Origin: JAJPKK01 sp963747835
Lineage (GTDB): Bacteria > Pseudomonadota > Alphaproteobacteria > Rhizobiales > Xanthobacteraceae
Direction of reading: 5' to 3'
Length of the DNA: 64,000 bases
NCBI GenBank assembly: GCA_963747835.1
Contig: CAVVGO010000005.1
Location: forward strand, 2,914,001-2,978,000
The notes beneath the pieces were generated by a model. It was given only the letters and a program-made list of their open reading frames with translations. It did not search any database and was not told the origin of the DNA. This document shows, piece after piece, positions 27,903-36,650 of the stretch (positions within the stretch are counted from its first letter, which is position 1; the number at the start of each line of letters is the position of its first letter). The position numbers were made by a program, and so were the translations under genes.

Positions 27903-28895
27903 TCATCCGCGCCCGGCGACGTCGCGCACCACGTCGAGGGCGAGCGCCCGTTCCTCCGCGGTGCCGGTCACTTCGATGATGGGTTCGTCGAGACCGACCG
28001 CGAGGTATTCAGCCAGCCGCGCGCTGCATTCGGCGGGCGTGCCGGCGACCGCGAACACGTTTGCCGCCGCAATCGGCAAAAGCGCGGTCGCAGCGTCGAG
28101 GTCGTGTGCGGCCAGGCATTGAATGATCCCAGCGTGATCGATGTCGAGCCCGGACGACTTGATGTTGTCGGCATGACCGCGATTGCGGAACAGAAACGCG
28201 AGCTTGCGCAGCACCGCCGCCTTGGCGGCCGCGCCGTCCCGCGACGCGCGGAAATTGATGAACGAGGCCCTGCGCAGCGTCGCCGGATCGCGGCCGGAGG
28301 CGGCAACGCCGGCGTCGACATGGGCGAGGCAGCCGCGGCAAGACGCGAGCGTGAGGCCGGCGGACAGAAGCACGCCGTCGCCGATCTCGCCGGCAAGTCT
28401 CAACATTTGCGGGCCGGTCGATCCGATATAGAGTGGATAGGGCGCGCCGGCATCGAACACCATCTTGGCGCCGCGCAGCGTGTGGACGCGGCCGTCGTTG
28501 CGCACCACCTCGCCGGCGCGGAGTGCGCGCAGCGCCTCCACGTATTCGCGCATGACCCGGATCGGCGCCACCGGCTCCGCACCGGACTCGCCGAGATTGA
28601 GGAGATTGCCGACCGAGGCCACCAGCCGGACCCGTCCCGGCGCGATCTCGCCAAGCGTACCCATCGCCATGGCGACCGGAAGTGGCGGCCACAGATAGGG
28701 GCTGATCGCGGTCGGCACCAGCGCGATCGTTCGCGTCGCGTGGGCCGCCGCCGTCGCCCACACGATGGCGTCGCGGTAGCCCATGTGCTGGGCGAACCAC
28801 AGGCTGTGGGCGCCAGCCTCCTCGGCGCGGCGAGCAACATCGAGCATTTCCGCCGTGGAGGTAAAGCCGTCGAAGAACACGCCGATACGCATCAT
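27903..28895 (-). CDS. LLM-class flavin/F420-dependent oxidoreductase
   Basis: 330-residue bacterial-luciferase-like TIM barrel. MMRIGVFFDGFTSTAEMLDV, RRAEEAGAHSLWFAQHMGYR, RTIALVPTAISPYLWPPLPV, GRVRLVASVGNLLNLGESGA and APYPLYIGSTGPQMLRLAGE are typical. The group resembles methylene-tetrahydromethanopterin reductase-type F420-dependent enzymes more than FMNH2 monooxygenases. ATG 28895 was chosen because AAGGG lies about 10 bp upstream; a TTG at 28916 is possible. Its position in a run that also encodes F420 biosynthesis argues for F420 as cofactor. The substrate is unknown. Confidence 0.8.
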   Translation of the reverse strand: MMRIGVFFDGFTSTAEMLDVARRAEEAGAHSLWFAQHMGYRDAIVWATAAAHATRTIALVPTAISPYLWPPLPVAMAMGTLGEIAPGRVRLVASVGNLLNLGESGAEPVAPIRVMREYVEALRALRAGEVVRNDGRVHTLRGAKMVFDAGAPYPLYIGSTGPQMLRLAGEIGDGVLLSAGLTLASCRGCLAHVDAGVAASGRDPATLRRASFINFRASRDGAAAKAAVLRKLAFLFRNRGHADNIKSSGLDIDHAGIIQCLAAHDLDAATALLPIAAANVFAVAGTPAECSARLAEYLAVGLDEPIIEVTGTAEERALALDVVRDVAGRG

Positions 28896-28938
28896 GTCGT
28901 TGCGACCCTTGGGCAAATCCGAAAATGGATCGTCGAAC

Positions 28939-30057
28939 TCATTTCACGATGATCAGACGGTCAGTGTCGGTATAGTCCGACAGCAGTTCGCAGCCGGTGT
29001 CGGTGACCAAGACCATGTCCTTGTTCTGCATGCCGAAGCCGAACCCGGTCTCGTAGATCAGCGGCTCGATGCCGAGCACCATACCGGCCTCGAGCGGCTG
29101 ATCGTCGGTCGGACCGAGATAAGGGTCCTCGTGCAGGTGCAACCCGATGCCGTGTCCAATGAAGGAGATTCGCGGCAGCTTCAGTTCACCGGTCTTGTTC
29201 AGGTAAAGCTCGTAGATGGCGCGGCTCGACGCGCCCGGCTTGATGGCGTAGAGCAACATATGCTTGCAGGCGGTGAGGTTCGCCCAGATGCGCTCCGCCT
29301 CGGGCGGCGGTTCTTCCACAGCCGCGGTGCGGCACACCCCGGCATGGTAGCCGCCGATCATGGGAAATATTTCGACCCGGCAGACGTCGCCGCGCTTGAG
29401 GACGCGGCGGGTCGGGCCGACATTCGGGAACACGCTGCGTTCGCCGGTCGCCACGATCATCAACTTGAAATACTCGGCGCCCTGCTCATAGATGCTGCGG
29501 GTCAGGGCGGCCGCGAGGTCCATCTCGGTCGCGCCCCCCGTGACCGCCTTGTAGGCGTCGCCGATGGCGCGATCAGCGATGCGTGACAGGTTGCGCAGGA
29601 TGTCGATTTCGGCCGCGGTCTTGCGCTGGCGCAGGCGCGCCAGCAGCGCCTGGGCCGGAACGAACCGGGCCTGTGGCAGGAGCCGACCGAGGTCGGCATA
29701 ATCCGCGGCCGGCAGATAATCGAGCTCGATGCCGATGCGCCCCGATGCCAGTCCGAGCCGCTCCAGAACGCCGGCAAGAACCGCCATGGCGTCGAACTTG
29801 AACTCGTGCCACACCGCGATGTCCGCCGCCGCCCCGGCCTTGGCCCGGATCGTACTCGCCTCCATGTCGACCACCGCCAGTGCTGCTCTGCCGTCCGCCG
29901 TGACCACCGCCATGGCGTGGCGCCATCGCATCAGCGGCTGGGTCGGCGACATGAAACCCGTCACATAGGCGAAATTTTCCGGCGAGCAGGACACGATGGC
30001 ATCGAGCCGCGCCTCCTTCATGGCGCGAACCTCGCGGTCGACGACGTCCTGACGCAT
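28939..30057 (-). CDS. M24-family creatinase-like protein with missing metal ligands
   Basis: 372 residues with the two-domain pita-bread plan. The N-terminal domain (LDAIVSCSPENFAYVTGFMS) is followed by a C-terminal catalytic domain from about residue 150 (ERSVFPNVGPTRRVLKRGDV, ISFIGHGIGLHLHEDPYLGP, MVLGIEPLIYETGFGFGMQN). In metallopeptidases the ligands are D, D, H, E, E. Here the first Asp region reads GDVCRVEIFPM and the second HAGVCRT, and the last Glu position is KDMVLVTD. So at least three ligands are replaced. Like creatinase, it may act on a C-N bond without metal. It starts 6 bp after the preceding binding-protein gene. Confidence 0.8.
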   Translation of the reverse strand: MRQDVVDREVRAMKEARLDAIVSCSPENFAYVTGFMSPTQPLMRWRHAMAVVTADGRAALAVVDMEASTIRAKAGAAADIAVWHEFKFDAMAVLAGVLERLGLASGRIGIELDYLPAADYADLGRLLPQARFVPAQALLARLRQRKTAAEIDILRNLSRIADRAIGDAYKAVTGGATEMDLAAALTRSIYEQGAEYFKLMIVATGERSVFPNVGPTRRVLKRGDVCRVEIFPMIGGYHAGVCRTAAVEEPPPEAERIWANLTACKHMLLYAIKPGASSRAIYELYLNKTGELKLPRISFIGHGIGLHLHEDPYLGPTDDQPLEAGMVLGIEPLIYETGFGFGMQNKDMVLVTDTGCELLSDYTDTDRLIIVK

Positions 30058-30063
30058 GCGCTC

Positions 30064-30999
30064 TCAGAGATCCCACAAATTCGAGAACTGGGTGGCGACG
30101 ACCTGCTGATAGGACAGCTTGTCGGATTTGAGCATGCCGATGTCCCGCGCAAAACCCAGCATGGCTGTGACCGACGAGTAGGAAATCTCCGGCCGATAGA
30201 ACGGCAGGTCACGCAACACGATGTCGGCGATCAACCCCGCCTCGTAGGCCGGAAACAGTTTCGTGCCGGCCGCGCTCGCCAGCGTTATGTCGCTCTTCAG
30301 CGCCTTCTGGGTATGTACGATCGCCCGCACCACTGCCGCGGCGGCTTGCGGGTTGTCGGCGATCAGGCGATCGGTGGTGAAAATTGACGACATCGTATAG
30401 TTGAAGCATTCGGGTGGTCCGTCGCCACGGCGCAGATCGAGCACGATGTCGCCGACCCCGCGCCGCACCGCGACTTCGGTGCCCATGCCGTTGGCGAAGA
30501 AGCCGTCGATCTCGCCCTTATCCAGGGCTTCCGCGGCGGCGACACCGAAATTGATGCCCGGCAGCCGCGACACCGGCGGATTTACGATCTCGATACGCTC
30601 ACGCTCCAGATCGATGCCGGCGGCCACAAGGACACGGCGCAGTGTCAGTCCCACAAACGGCGCGGCCGCGATCCTGGTGCGCTTGAGCCCGTCGAACTCG
30701 CCACGCTTCAATCCAAGCGCACGCCGCATCACGAGAAACCAGTATAGCCCCTGCGATTGCGCGCACAGAAGCTTGGCACCCTGAAATTCAGGGAACGACA
30801 GCAGCGGCGCATGGGTTGCGGCGCCAACGAAGTCGACCTCGCCATTGCGCAGCGCCAGCAGGCACTTCTCGATCGGCGAGATCAGCACCGCGGTGAGATC
30901 AAGCCCTTCGGCCTGGTAAAAACCGAGAGCATCGGCGGCAGACGCCACAAAATACGAGTTGGATACGAGATCCGGCACCGCGATGCGCATTCGGGACAT
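30064..30999 (-). CDS. NMT1/THI5-like binding-fold protein lacking a signal peptide
   Basis: 311 residues. Starts MSRMRIAVPDLVSNSYFVAS and runs AADALGFYQAEGLDLTAVLI, LLALRNGEVDFVGAATHAPL, CAQSQGLYWFLVMRRALGLK, FNYTMSSIFTTDRLIADNPQ. The fold is the periplasmic NMT1-type binding protein, yet no hydrophobic leader is seen at this start, and the 16 codons available upstream (from 31047) do not supply one. It may be cytoplasmic, or the true 5' end is lost to an indel. It sits between cofC and the M24 gene in the same run, with a 6-bp gap to the latter. Confidence 0.7.
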   Translation of the reverse strand: MSRMRIAVPDLVSNSYFVASAADALGFYQAEGLDLTAVLISPIEKCLLALRNGEVDFVGAATHAPLLSFPEFQGAKLLCAQSQGLYWFLVMRRALGLKRGEFDGLKRTRIAAAPFVGLTLRRVLVAAGIDLERERIEIVNPPVSRLPGINFGVAAAEALDKGEIDGFFANGMGTEVAVRRGVGDIVLDLRRGDGPPECFNYTMSSIFTTDRLIADNPQAAAAVVRAIVHTQKALKSDITLASAAGTKLFPAYEAGLIADIVLRDLPFYRPEISYSSVTAMLGFARDIGMLKSDKLSYQQVVATQFSNLWDL

Positions 31000-31084
31000 C
31001 CCGCTGAACTGAAGTCCATCTTTTCCGGGGTTCCGGCCAAAGGTCAAGTTGTTACTGTGATCACAGTGCGCGCTGCTGCAACGG

Positions 31085-31696
31085 TCAGCCCCGCGACCAC
31101 GCGGGGTCGTGCTCGGCCCAGCGGCGGTATTGCTCGGGGGTGTCGACGTCGAACATGAGAAGCGGATCGTGCACGCTGCGCACCGCTAATCCGACCTCGA
31201 TCGCCTGGGTGCGGTGGGCCGCGTAGCTCCGCGGGCCGTATGTGAAGCGGAATTGCCGGAACGCCACCGGCGCAAGGCGCAGGATGTTAGTGCCGTCGGC
31301 GCCCTCGTCGGGAACGATGACGGCCGCCTCCGGCGCGGCCACGACCCGCGCGAGCGCCGCCGGCGTCGCCAGCGGCAGATCAATCGGCAGGATGAGGCCG
31401 GCGCGGTCGCCGGTCTCCGCCAGCGCGCGATCGCGCCCCTGCGCGAGCGCCTCGTTGAGATCAGCATCACGGTCGGTGATGGCGGCAACGCCATACTCGG
31501 CCGCGAGGGCGACGACGCGCGGATCGCCGGTGACGACGCGCACGTTTTCGGCACCCACCGCAACCGTCGCTACATCGAGCGTGCGGCACAGGAAGAACTC
31601 GCAGAGCGCCCGGCGCGAGCGCGCCGAGAGACATCCGGCCAGTCGCGACTTGCCGCGGTCGAGGTTCTTGCAGGGGATCAGGGTGATCAGGTTCAT
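31085..31696 (-). CDS. cofC: 2-phospho-L-lactate/phosphoenolpyruvate guanylyltransferase
   Basis: 203-residue MobA-like nucleotidyltransferase of F420 biosynthesis. It activates phospholactate or PEP with GTP to give the substrate for CofD. The N-terminal LITLIPCKNLDRGKSRLAGC matches the CofC signature. VVTGDPRVVALAAEYGVAAI, LILPIDLPLATPAALARVVA, VIVPDEGADGTNILRLAPVA and LLMFDVDTPEQYRRWAEHDP follow. ATG 31696 overlaps the cofD stop (ATGA). Length is normal. Cytosolic. Confidence 0.9.
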   Translation of the reverse strand: MNLITLIPCKNLDRGKSRLAGCLSARSRRALCEFFLCRTLDVATVAVGAENVRVVTGDPRVVALAAEYGVAAITDRDADLNEALAQGRDRALAETGDRAGLILPIDLPLATPAALARVVAAPEAAVIVPDEGADGTNILRLAPVAFRQFRFTYGPRSYAAHRTQAIEVGLAVRSVHDPLLMFDVDTPEQYRRWAEHDPAWSRG

Positions 31697-32654
31697 CGCC
31701 GCCGATCCTCGGCGATTTTCCTGACGAAATCGAGGCAAACGCGGGCAAGCGCGACGCGGTCGGCAGGAGTCCGCATCACGGCGGGCGCGACCCGCGCCGC
31801 GATGCCGGCGGCTTCGATCTCGGCGACAAGGCCGGCGTCGGCCTCGTCGATGACAATGCCGTCGATCAGGCCGGCATAGTGCCGTGCGACCGCGGCCGCG
31901 GTCACCGGCACGCCAAGTTCACGCATGATCTTTGCCGCCGGTCCCTTGATGGCGGCGCCGCCGACGATCGGCGACACCGCAACGACCGGGACGCAGAGCG
32001 CCGCGATCCAGTCGCGTACACCGGGGACCGCGAGAATCGGATCGATGCTGAGATATGGGTTCGACGGACAGATCACGATCGCGGCCGGGCGGGCCTGCGT
32101 CAGCGCCGGATTAAGCGCGGCCGCAACGGCACCGTCGTAGCGGATGCCGGTAACCGGCACCGCGCAGGCGAGGCGGACAAAATAATGCTGGAACGGCAGT
32201 TCGCCGCCATCGGTGCGGATCACGGTGCGCACCGGATCGTCGCTCATTGGAACGAGCGCGGGCATTATGTCCAACGCCCGGCATAGGTCCGCCGTGACGG
32301 AAGTGAGCGTCTCCCCGGCGCGCAGCCGCTCGGTGCGCAGCGCATGGGTCGCGAGATCGCGATCGCCGAGGCGGAACCAGGCCGGGCCGCCGAGGCGCTC
32401 CATTTGGGTCATGAAATTCCAGGTCTCGCCGGCGATACCCCAGCCGGTCTGCGGGTTGGCGATTCCGGCGAGCGTATACATCACGGTGTCGAGATCGGGC
32501 GAGACGTGGAGACTAAGATGCTCGAAGTCGTCGCCGGTGTTGACAACGACAGTCAGCCGGCCACCCAGGAGTTCGCGCGAGGCCGTCGGCGAGCTTGGCC
32601 CCGCCCACGCCGCCGGCAAGCGCCACGATCCCGGTCGGATCGTCGATCGTCATC
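31693..32654 (-). CDS. cofD: 2-phospho-L-lactate transferase, F420 biosynthesis (one frameshift)
   Basis: About 320-residue CofD, which joins the lactyl- or PEP-phospho group to FO to give F420-0 or its dehydro form. It starts MTIDDPTGIVALAGGVGGAK, the diagnostic N-terminal motif, then LADGLAR. One surplus base near 32577 breaks the frame. ELLGGRLTVVVNTGDDFEHL, DTVMYTLAGIANPQTGWGIA, ETWNFMTQMERLGGPAWFRL, VICPSNPYLSIDPILAVPGV and VVAVSPIVGGAAIKGPAAKI are all family motifs. The start overlaps the nitroreductase stop and the stop overlaps the cofC start. Confidence 0.9.
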
Positions 32655-33293
32655 GCGCCCGCATGACGAAATCACCAACCGGGCGGCGCGGCCTTGCGCG
32701 GCCGGCATCGGCCGCCGCCCCGAGCGCGATCAGCGCCTGGGGCTGCCAGTGATCCGGCACGCCAACGGCGCCCCGCACCACGTCCGGGCAAAACAGCGGC
32801 GCGCACATCCAGCACGCCGCAAGACCTTCCGCGTGAGCGGCGACGAGCAGGTTCTGTGCCGCCATCGCGGTGCCCTGTACGGCCATCAGGAACTCGGCAT
32901 GATTACGCGCCGGTATCCGGATAGACGTCCGCGTGCTCGAGCGTCAAACAAACCAGGATCAGGACCGGCGCACCGGTCATCCGGGCAAACGAGCGCACGA
33001 CGTCGCGGGCGATGGCGTCCTCGGGGTCGCCGTCACGGCGGCGGTCGACGGCGAGGCGCTCGCCCATGGCGCGGGCGAGCGCCGCCTTCGGCTGGCGCCT
33101 CGTCGATCACCACGAAGCGCCAAGGCTGCCGGTTGTGCGCCGACGGCGCCGCGGCGGCGGTCGCGAACAGGCGCTCCAGCGTGCCCGCCACGGGCGCCTC
33201 GGGCCGGAAGTTCCGGATCGAGCGGCGGGAGCGTAGCAGTTCATGGAAGGCTGCCGCCGATACCGGCGCCGGCGCCACGATGGCTTCTGTCAT
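32650..33293 (-). CDS. Nitroreductase-fold protein, FbiB C-terminal-domain homologue (two frameshifts)
   Basis: About 213-residue FMN-binding nitroreductase. In actinobacteria this domain is fused to CofE in FbiB and reduces dehydro-F420-0. Here it is a separate gene directly after cofE. Segments: AAFHELLRSRRSIRNFRPEA, AAAAPSAHNRQPWRFVVIDE, MAAQNLLVAAHAEGLAACWM, CAPLFCPDVVRGAVGVPDHW. Frame changes lie near 33096 and 32919; between them the third frame reads ARDVVRSFARMTGAPVLILV. ATG 33293 starts 10 bp after the cofE stop; its own stop overlaps the cofD start (ATGA). Confidence 0.8.
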
Positions 33294-33303
33294 CGAAGGT
33301 GTG

Positions 33304-34059
33304 TCATCGAAACAAATCTTTCTCCCGAGGGCGAATAAGCTCCTGCCCGCAGCCGTCGCGGCGCGCATATCCCAGCCCGCGCGCCAGCACCACTGGGCGA
33401 CCTTCGCCGGCCTGCCCCATCACCAGCGAGGCCGCCGCCGCAAGCTCATCGGCGAGCCCGACCTCGGTGGTCTCCAGGGCGCGGCCGAACAGATCCGGTT
33501 GGCCGCGCAGGTCGAGCAACCCCGGCAGCCCGCTGACCCCGATGGCGGTACCCACGGTGCCGTTGCGCCAGGCGCGGCCGATGCTGTCGATCACCATGAC
33601 GGCGGCATCGACGCCGGTTGCCTCGGCGAGCTTTCGCCTGATTTCGCCACAACTGCGGTCGGGATCGGCTGGCAGCAGAAGCGCGTAATCCTCTCCGTCA
33701 ACGTTCGAGCGGTCGATGCCGGCGTTGGCCAGCACCATGCCGAGCCTGTTGGCCACGATAATCACGCCCGGGCGATGGCGCAGCACATCGGTCGATTCCG
33801 ACAGGATAAGTTCGACCAGCCTCGGGTCCTTCTCGGTCGCCTCGCCGAGCTTGATGGCGCGGGAGGACGGGCTGACGGTGCGCAGGTCGACCATGCGGCC
33901 TTCCGCCTTGGAGACGATCTTCTGGGCCAGGACCATCACATCTCCGGCGCGCAGGGTGTGCTCCGATGACCGCAGCGCGTCTAGGATAATGGCGGCGAGG
34001 TCGTCGCCCGCCTTGATCATGGGAATGCCGCCGAGCGGCCTCAGGACAAGTTCGTTCAA
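33304..34059 (-). CDS. cofE: Coenzyme F420-0:L-glutamate ligase
   Basis: 251-residue CofE, which adds glutamates to F420-0 with GTP in the cytosol. Diagnostic parts are LRAGDVMVLAQKIVSKAEGR, DPRLVELILSESTDVLRHRP, RLGMVLANAGIDRSNVDGED, YALLLPADPDRSCGEIRRKL and VMVIDSIGRAWRNGTVGTAI. The start is a TTG at 34059 that overlaps the soxB TGA stop (TTGA), so translation is probably coupled to SoxB. Intact and normal length. First of the F420 set cofE, nitroreductase, cofD, cofC. Confidence 0.9.
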   Translation of the reverse strand: MNELVLRPLGGIPMIKAGDDLAAIILDALRSSEHTLRAGDVMVLAQKIVSKAEGRMVDLRTVSPSSRAIKLGEATEKDPRLVELILSESTDVLRHRPGVIIVANRLGMVLANAGIDRSNVDGEDYALLLPADPDRSCGEIRRKLAEATGVDAAVMVIDSIGRAWRNGTVGTAIGVSGLPGLLDLRGQPDLFGRALETTEVGLADELAAAASLVMGQAGEGRPVVLARGLGYARRDGCGQELIRPREKDLFR

Positions 34060-35747
34060 ATGCCGACCACCCTCACCTGCCCGCCCGTCGTGGGAGCAAC
34101 GACACCGCCCGCCGCGATATGATCGGTCACCACGTCCCAGATCGGCGGCCCCTGCGTGCCTTCGTTGACGCTCGCCCAGCCCGAGACCACGTAGTCCTTG
34201 GCGGCTTCAAGCGGCGCGCCGGAGCGCAGCTGCCGCAGTTCGGAGATACGTCGGCCGATCGGCTGAGCGATGTCGATCGTGTAGCCGATGCCGCCGGTTC
34301 GCACCATGTCGCCGCCCTGCTGGTAGTAGGGATCGGGATTGAATAGATTGTCGGCAATGTCCTCAAGGATGTCCTTGATCCGCGCCCCTGTCATCACGGT
34401 GCGGTAGGCGGCCGGATAGGTGAGCGCGGTGGCGTTATAGATATCTTCGCGGGTGATGGCGTGGCCCGGCAGCAGCGCGGCGCCCCACCGCAGACCCGGC
34501 GACAGCGCGATCTCGGCGTCGCGCCCGGCCACCAGCGCGTCGCAGACGACGTCGTCGAGCGTGCCGTTGAAATTGCCGCGCCGGTAAAGCAGCGTGTCGG
34601 TGCGGCCGACCACTTCGGAAAGATGCGACAGGTGCGGCGCCCGGAAGGCGGCGATCTTTGCCGCCACCTGAGGGTCCGGCGTGATGGCATCGGCAAAGAT
34701 GGGGATCAGCCTGTAGCGAAAGGCCTTGACCTCCCCGCCGCTCACGTCGAGATCGAGGCGCGAGACGAACTTGCCGTGGCCGCCCGAGGCGACGAGCAGT
34801 GTCCTGCCAACTTTGACGACATCCGGCAGCGCATCGTGGGTGTGGGCGGTCAGCACCACGTCGATCCCCGGCACCCGGGCAGCGAGCTTGCGGTCGACAT
34901 CGAAGCCGTTATGGGACAGCAGCACCACGAGGCCGGCGCCGGCGGCGCGCGCCTTGTCGACCTCCGCCCGCACGTCGTTCTCGCGAATCCCGAACGTCCA
35001 ATTGGGGATCATCCAGCGCGGATTGGCGATCGGCGTATACGGATAGGCCTGGCCGAGCACGGCGATCTTCACGCCGCCGCGCTCGATCATGGTCATGGCG
35101 GGAAAGACCGGCTCATCCCATTCGGTGTCCCGCACATTGAGGCCGAGAAACGGAAAGCCGAGCGATTGCGCAAGTTCCTTGACGCGCGTAGTGCCCAGGG
35201 TGAATTCCCAGTGGCCCACCATGGCGTCGGGCCGTAGCAGTGCCATGCAGTCGACCATGTCCTGGCCCCGGCTCACGAGCGAGGTGTAGCTGTTCTGCCA
35301 AGTGTCGCCGCCATCGAGGAAGACGACGCGGTCGCCGCGCTCGGCGCGAATCGCGGCCACGACCGTCGCGATGCGGTCGAGCCCGCCCATGCGGCCGTAT
35401 GCGGCGGCCAGCGCCGCGAAATCCTCCGCCGACAGCGCGTGCGCCAAGGGCGAGCCGCGCCGAATGCCGTAGAGATCGAGCAATGCGGCGCCCGTGACAT
35501 GCGGCACGCGCCCGCGCGCTTCACCGACGCCGATATTGACCGAAGGCTCGCGGAAATAGATCGGCACGAGCTGGGCGTGAAGGTCGGCAATATGAACAAG
35601 CGTGACGTTGCCGACCGGCTCGAAGGCAAGAAGGTCCGCCTGCCGCAGACGCTGCTGAGCGAATGCGCGCGACCATCCGCCCGCCACGGCTGGCACCCCC
35701 GCCGTCACGGCGGCGGCAATTTCGAGGAATTCGCGCCGCGTTGTCAA
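34056..35747 (-). CDS. soxB: Thiosulfohydrolase SoxB
   Basis: 563-residue periplasmic dimanganese sulfate thiohydrolase that releases sulfate from SoxYZ-bound S-sulfonate. A Tat leader (TTRREFLEIAAAVTAGVPAV) is present. The 5'-nucleotidase-like metal site shows LVHIADLHAQL, FLDGGDTWQ, MVGHWEFTLG, LLSHNGFDVD and VLTAHTHDALPD, all at SoxB positions. The C-terminal domain (RRGNFNGTLDDVVCDALVAG, PDPYYQQGGDMVRTGGIGYT) is complete. The TTG start at 35747 overlaps the soxA TGA. Intact, unlike soxA and soxZ. Confidence 0.93.
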   Translation of the reverse strand: MTTRREFLEIAAAVTAGVPAVAGGWSRAFAQQRLRQADLLAFEPVGNVTLVHIADLHAQLVPIYFREPSVNIGVGEARGRVPHVTGAALLDLYGIRRGSPLAHALSAEDFAALAAAYGRMGGLDRIATVVAAIRAERGDRVVFLDGGDTWQNSYTSLVSRGQDMVDCMALLRPDAMVGHWEFTLGTTRVKELAQSLGFPFLGLNVRDTEWDEPVFPAMTMIERGGVKIAVLGQAYPYTPIANPRWMIPNWTFGIRENDVRAEVDKARAAGAGLVVLLSHNGFDVDRKLAARVPGIDVVLTAHTHDALPDVVKVGRTLLVASGGHGKFVSRLDLDVSGGEVKAFRYRLIPIFADAITPDPQVAAKIAAFRAPHLSHLSEVVGRTDTLLYRRGNFNGTLDDVVCDALVAGRDAEIALSPGLRWGAALLPGHAITREDIYNATALTYPAAYRTVMTGARIKDILEDIADNLFNPDPYYQQGGDMVRTGGIGYTIDIAQPIGRRISELRQLRSGAPLEAAKDYVVSGWASVNEGTQGPPIWDVVTDHIAAGGVVAPTTGGQVRVVGI

Positions 35748-36600
35748 TTCCGCACCGCCGGCGTTTCCACCGGCAGGCCGGTACCGCGCCAGGCGAGGTA
35801 GAGTTCGAGCGCATCGCATCGTCGGAGAGCGGCGGATATGGAATGCCGCGGACGTCGTACACGCAGCCTTCCATGCGCTCATGCAGCGGCACCAGGCGCT
35901 GTTCGCGCAGGCGATAGACCGGAAAGCCGTTCGGTCTGGCCTTGACTGAGGAAATCGGCGCGCAGATATTTGCCGTAGTTAGTGTCGTGGCAATTGGCGC
36001 AGGACGAGATCGAGCTCGTCCGACGCGCGTTGAATAGAGTGCTTTGCCTCGCGCGAACCACGGCGACATCGGACCGTCGGTCCGCGGCGACGACCGGCAT
36101 TCCGCGGGACTGATAGCGCACATAGGTCGTCATCGCGGTCGAGTTCGTCCGAACCGAAGCCCAAGGCGCGGCGCCCATGCGCTCGTCCGGCAGATGTTGA
36201 TCTGCTGCTCCAGATTGACCGGCTTGTCGAGCTTGTCGCTCCATTTCGGCATCGTCGCGCCAACGCCCTTCATGGAGGCCGCCGCATCCTGATGGCAGCT
36301 TGCGCAGGATTTCGCCGCCGTGCCGTCAGGCTTCGACCACAGCCGCTCGCCTTCCTCAACGCCGAAAAATCCCGGATTGTTGAGATCGTCGTCCTGGATC
36401 GCCCGGGTCTCCTTGGTGCGGAACCAGTAACCTGAGACGATCTCCTGCAAAGGATAGTCGGGCTCCAGGCGCTTTGATGCCATGGCCTTGCCAGTGCGGA
36501 TGCTCAAGCTCGCTCTCCGCGAGGCCAACGCCAACGGCAACGGAAGCGACGGCGAAGCCGCAATCAGTGCAATGGCAAACAACGGAAAGCGGGGCGTCAT
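35744..36600 (-). CDS. soxA: Diheme cytochrome c SoxA (multiple frameshifts)
   Basis: SoxA pairs with SoxX to link thiosulfate to the SoxY cysteine in the periplasm. A signal peptide begins MTPRFPLFAIALIAASPSLP. PDYPLQEIVSGYWFRTKETR and GFFGVEEGERLWSKPDGTAA precede the first haem motif CASCHQ. CANCHD is the second, and the active-site Cys lies in ERMEGCVYDVRGIPY. The end reads LELYLAWRGTGLPVETPAVR. At least six frame changes occur between about 36190 and 35780, yet all family landmarks survive in order, so consensus error is favoured over decay. AAGGAGCG precedes ATG 36600. Confidence 0.82.
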
Positions 36601-36650
36601 AACGCTCCTTCGCGGCGACGGCATGCTCCGGACCGAGATGCTCAATTCCG

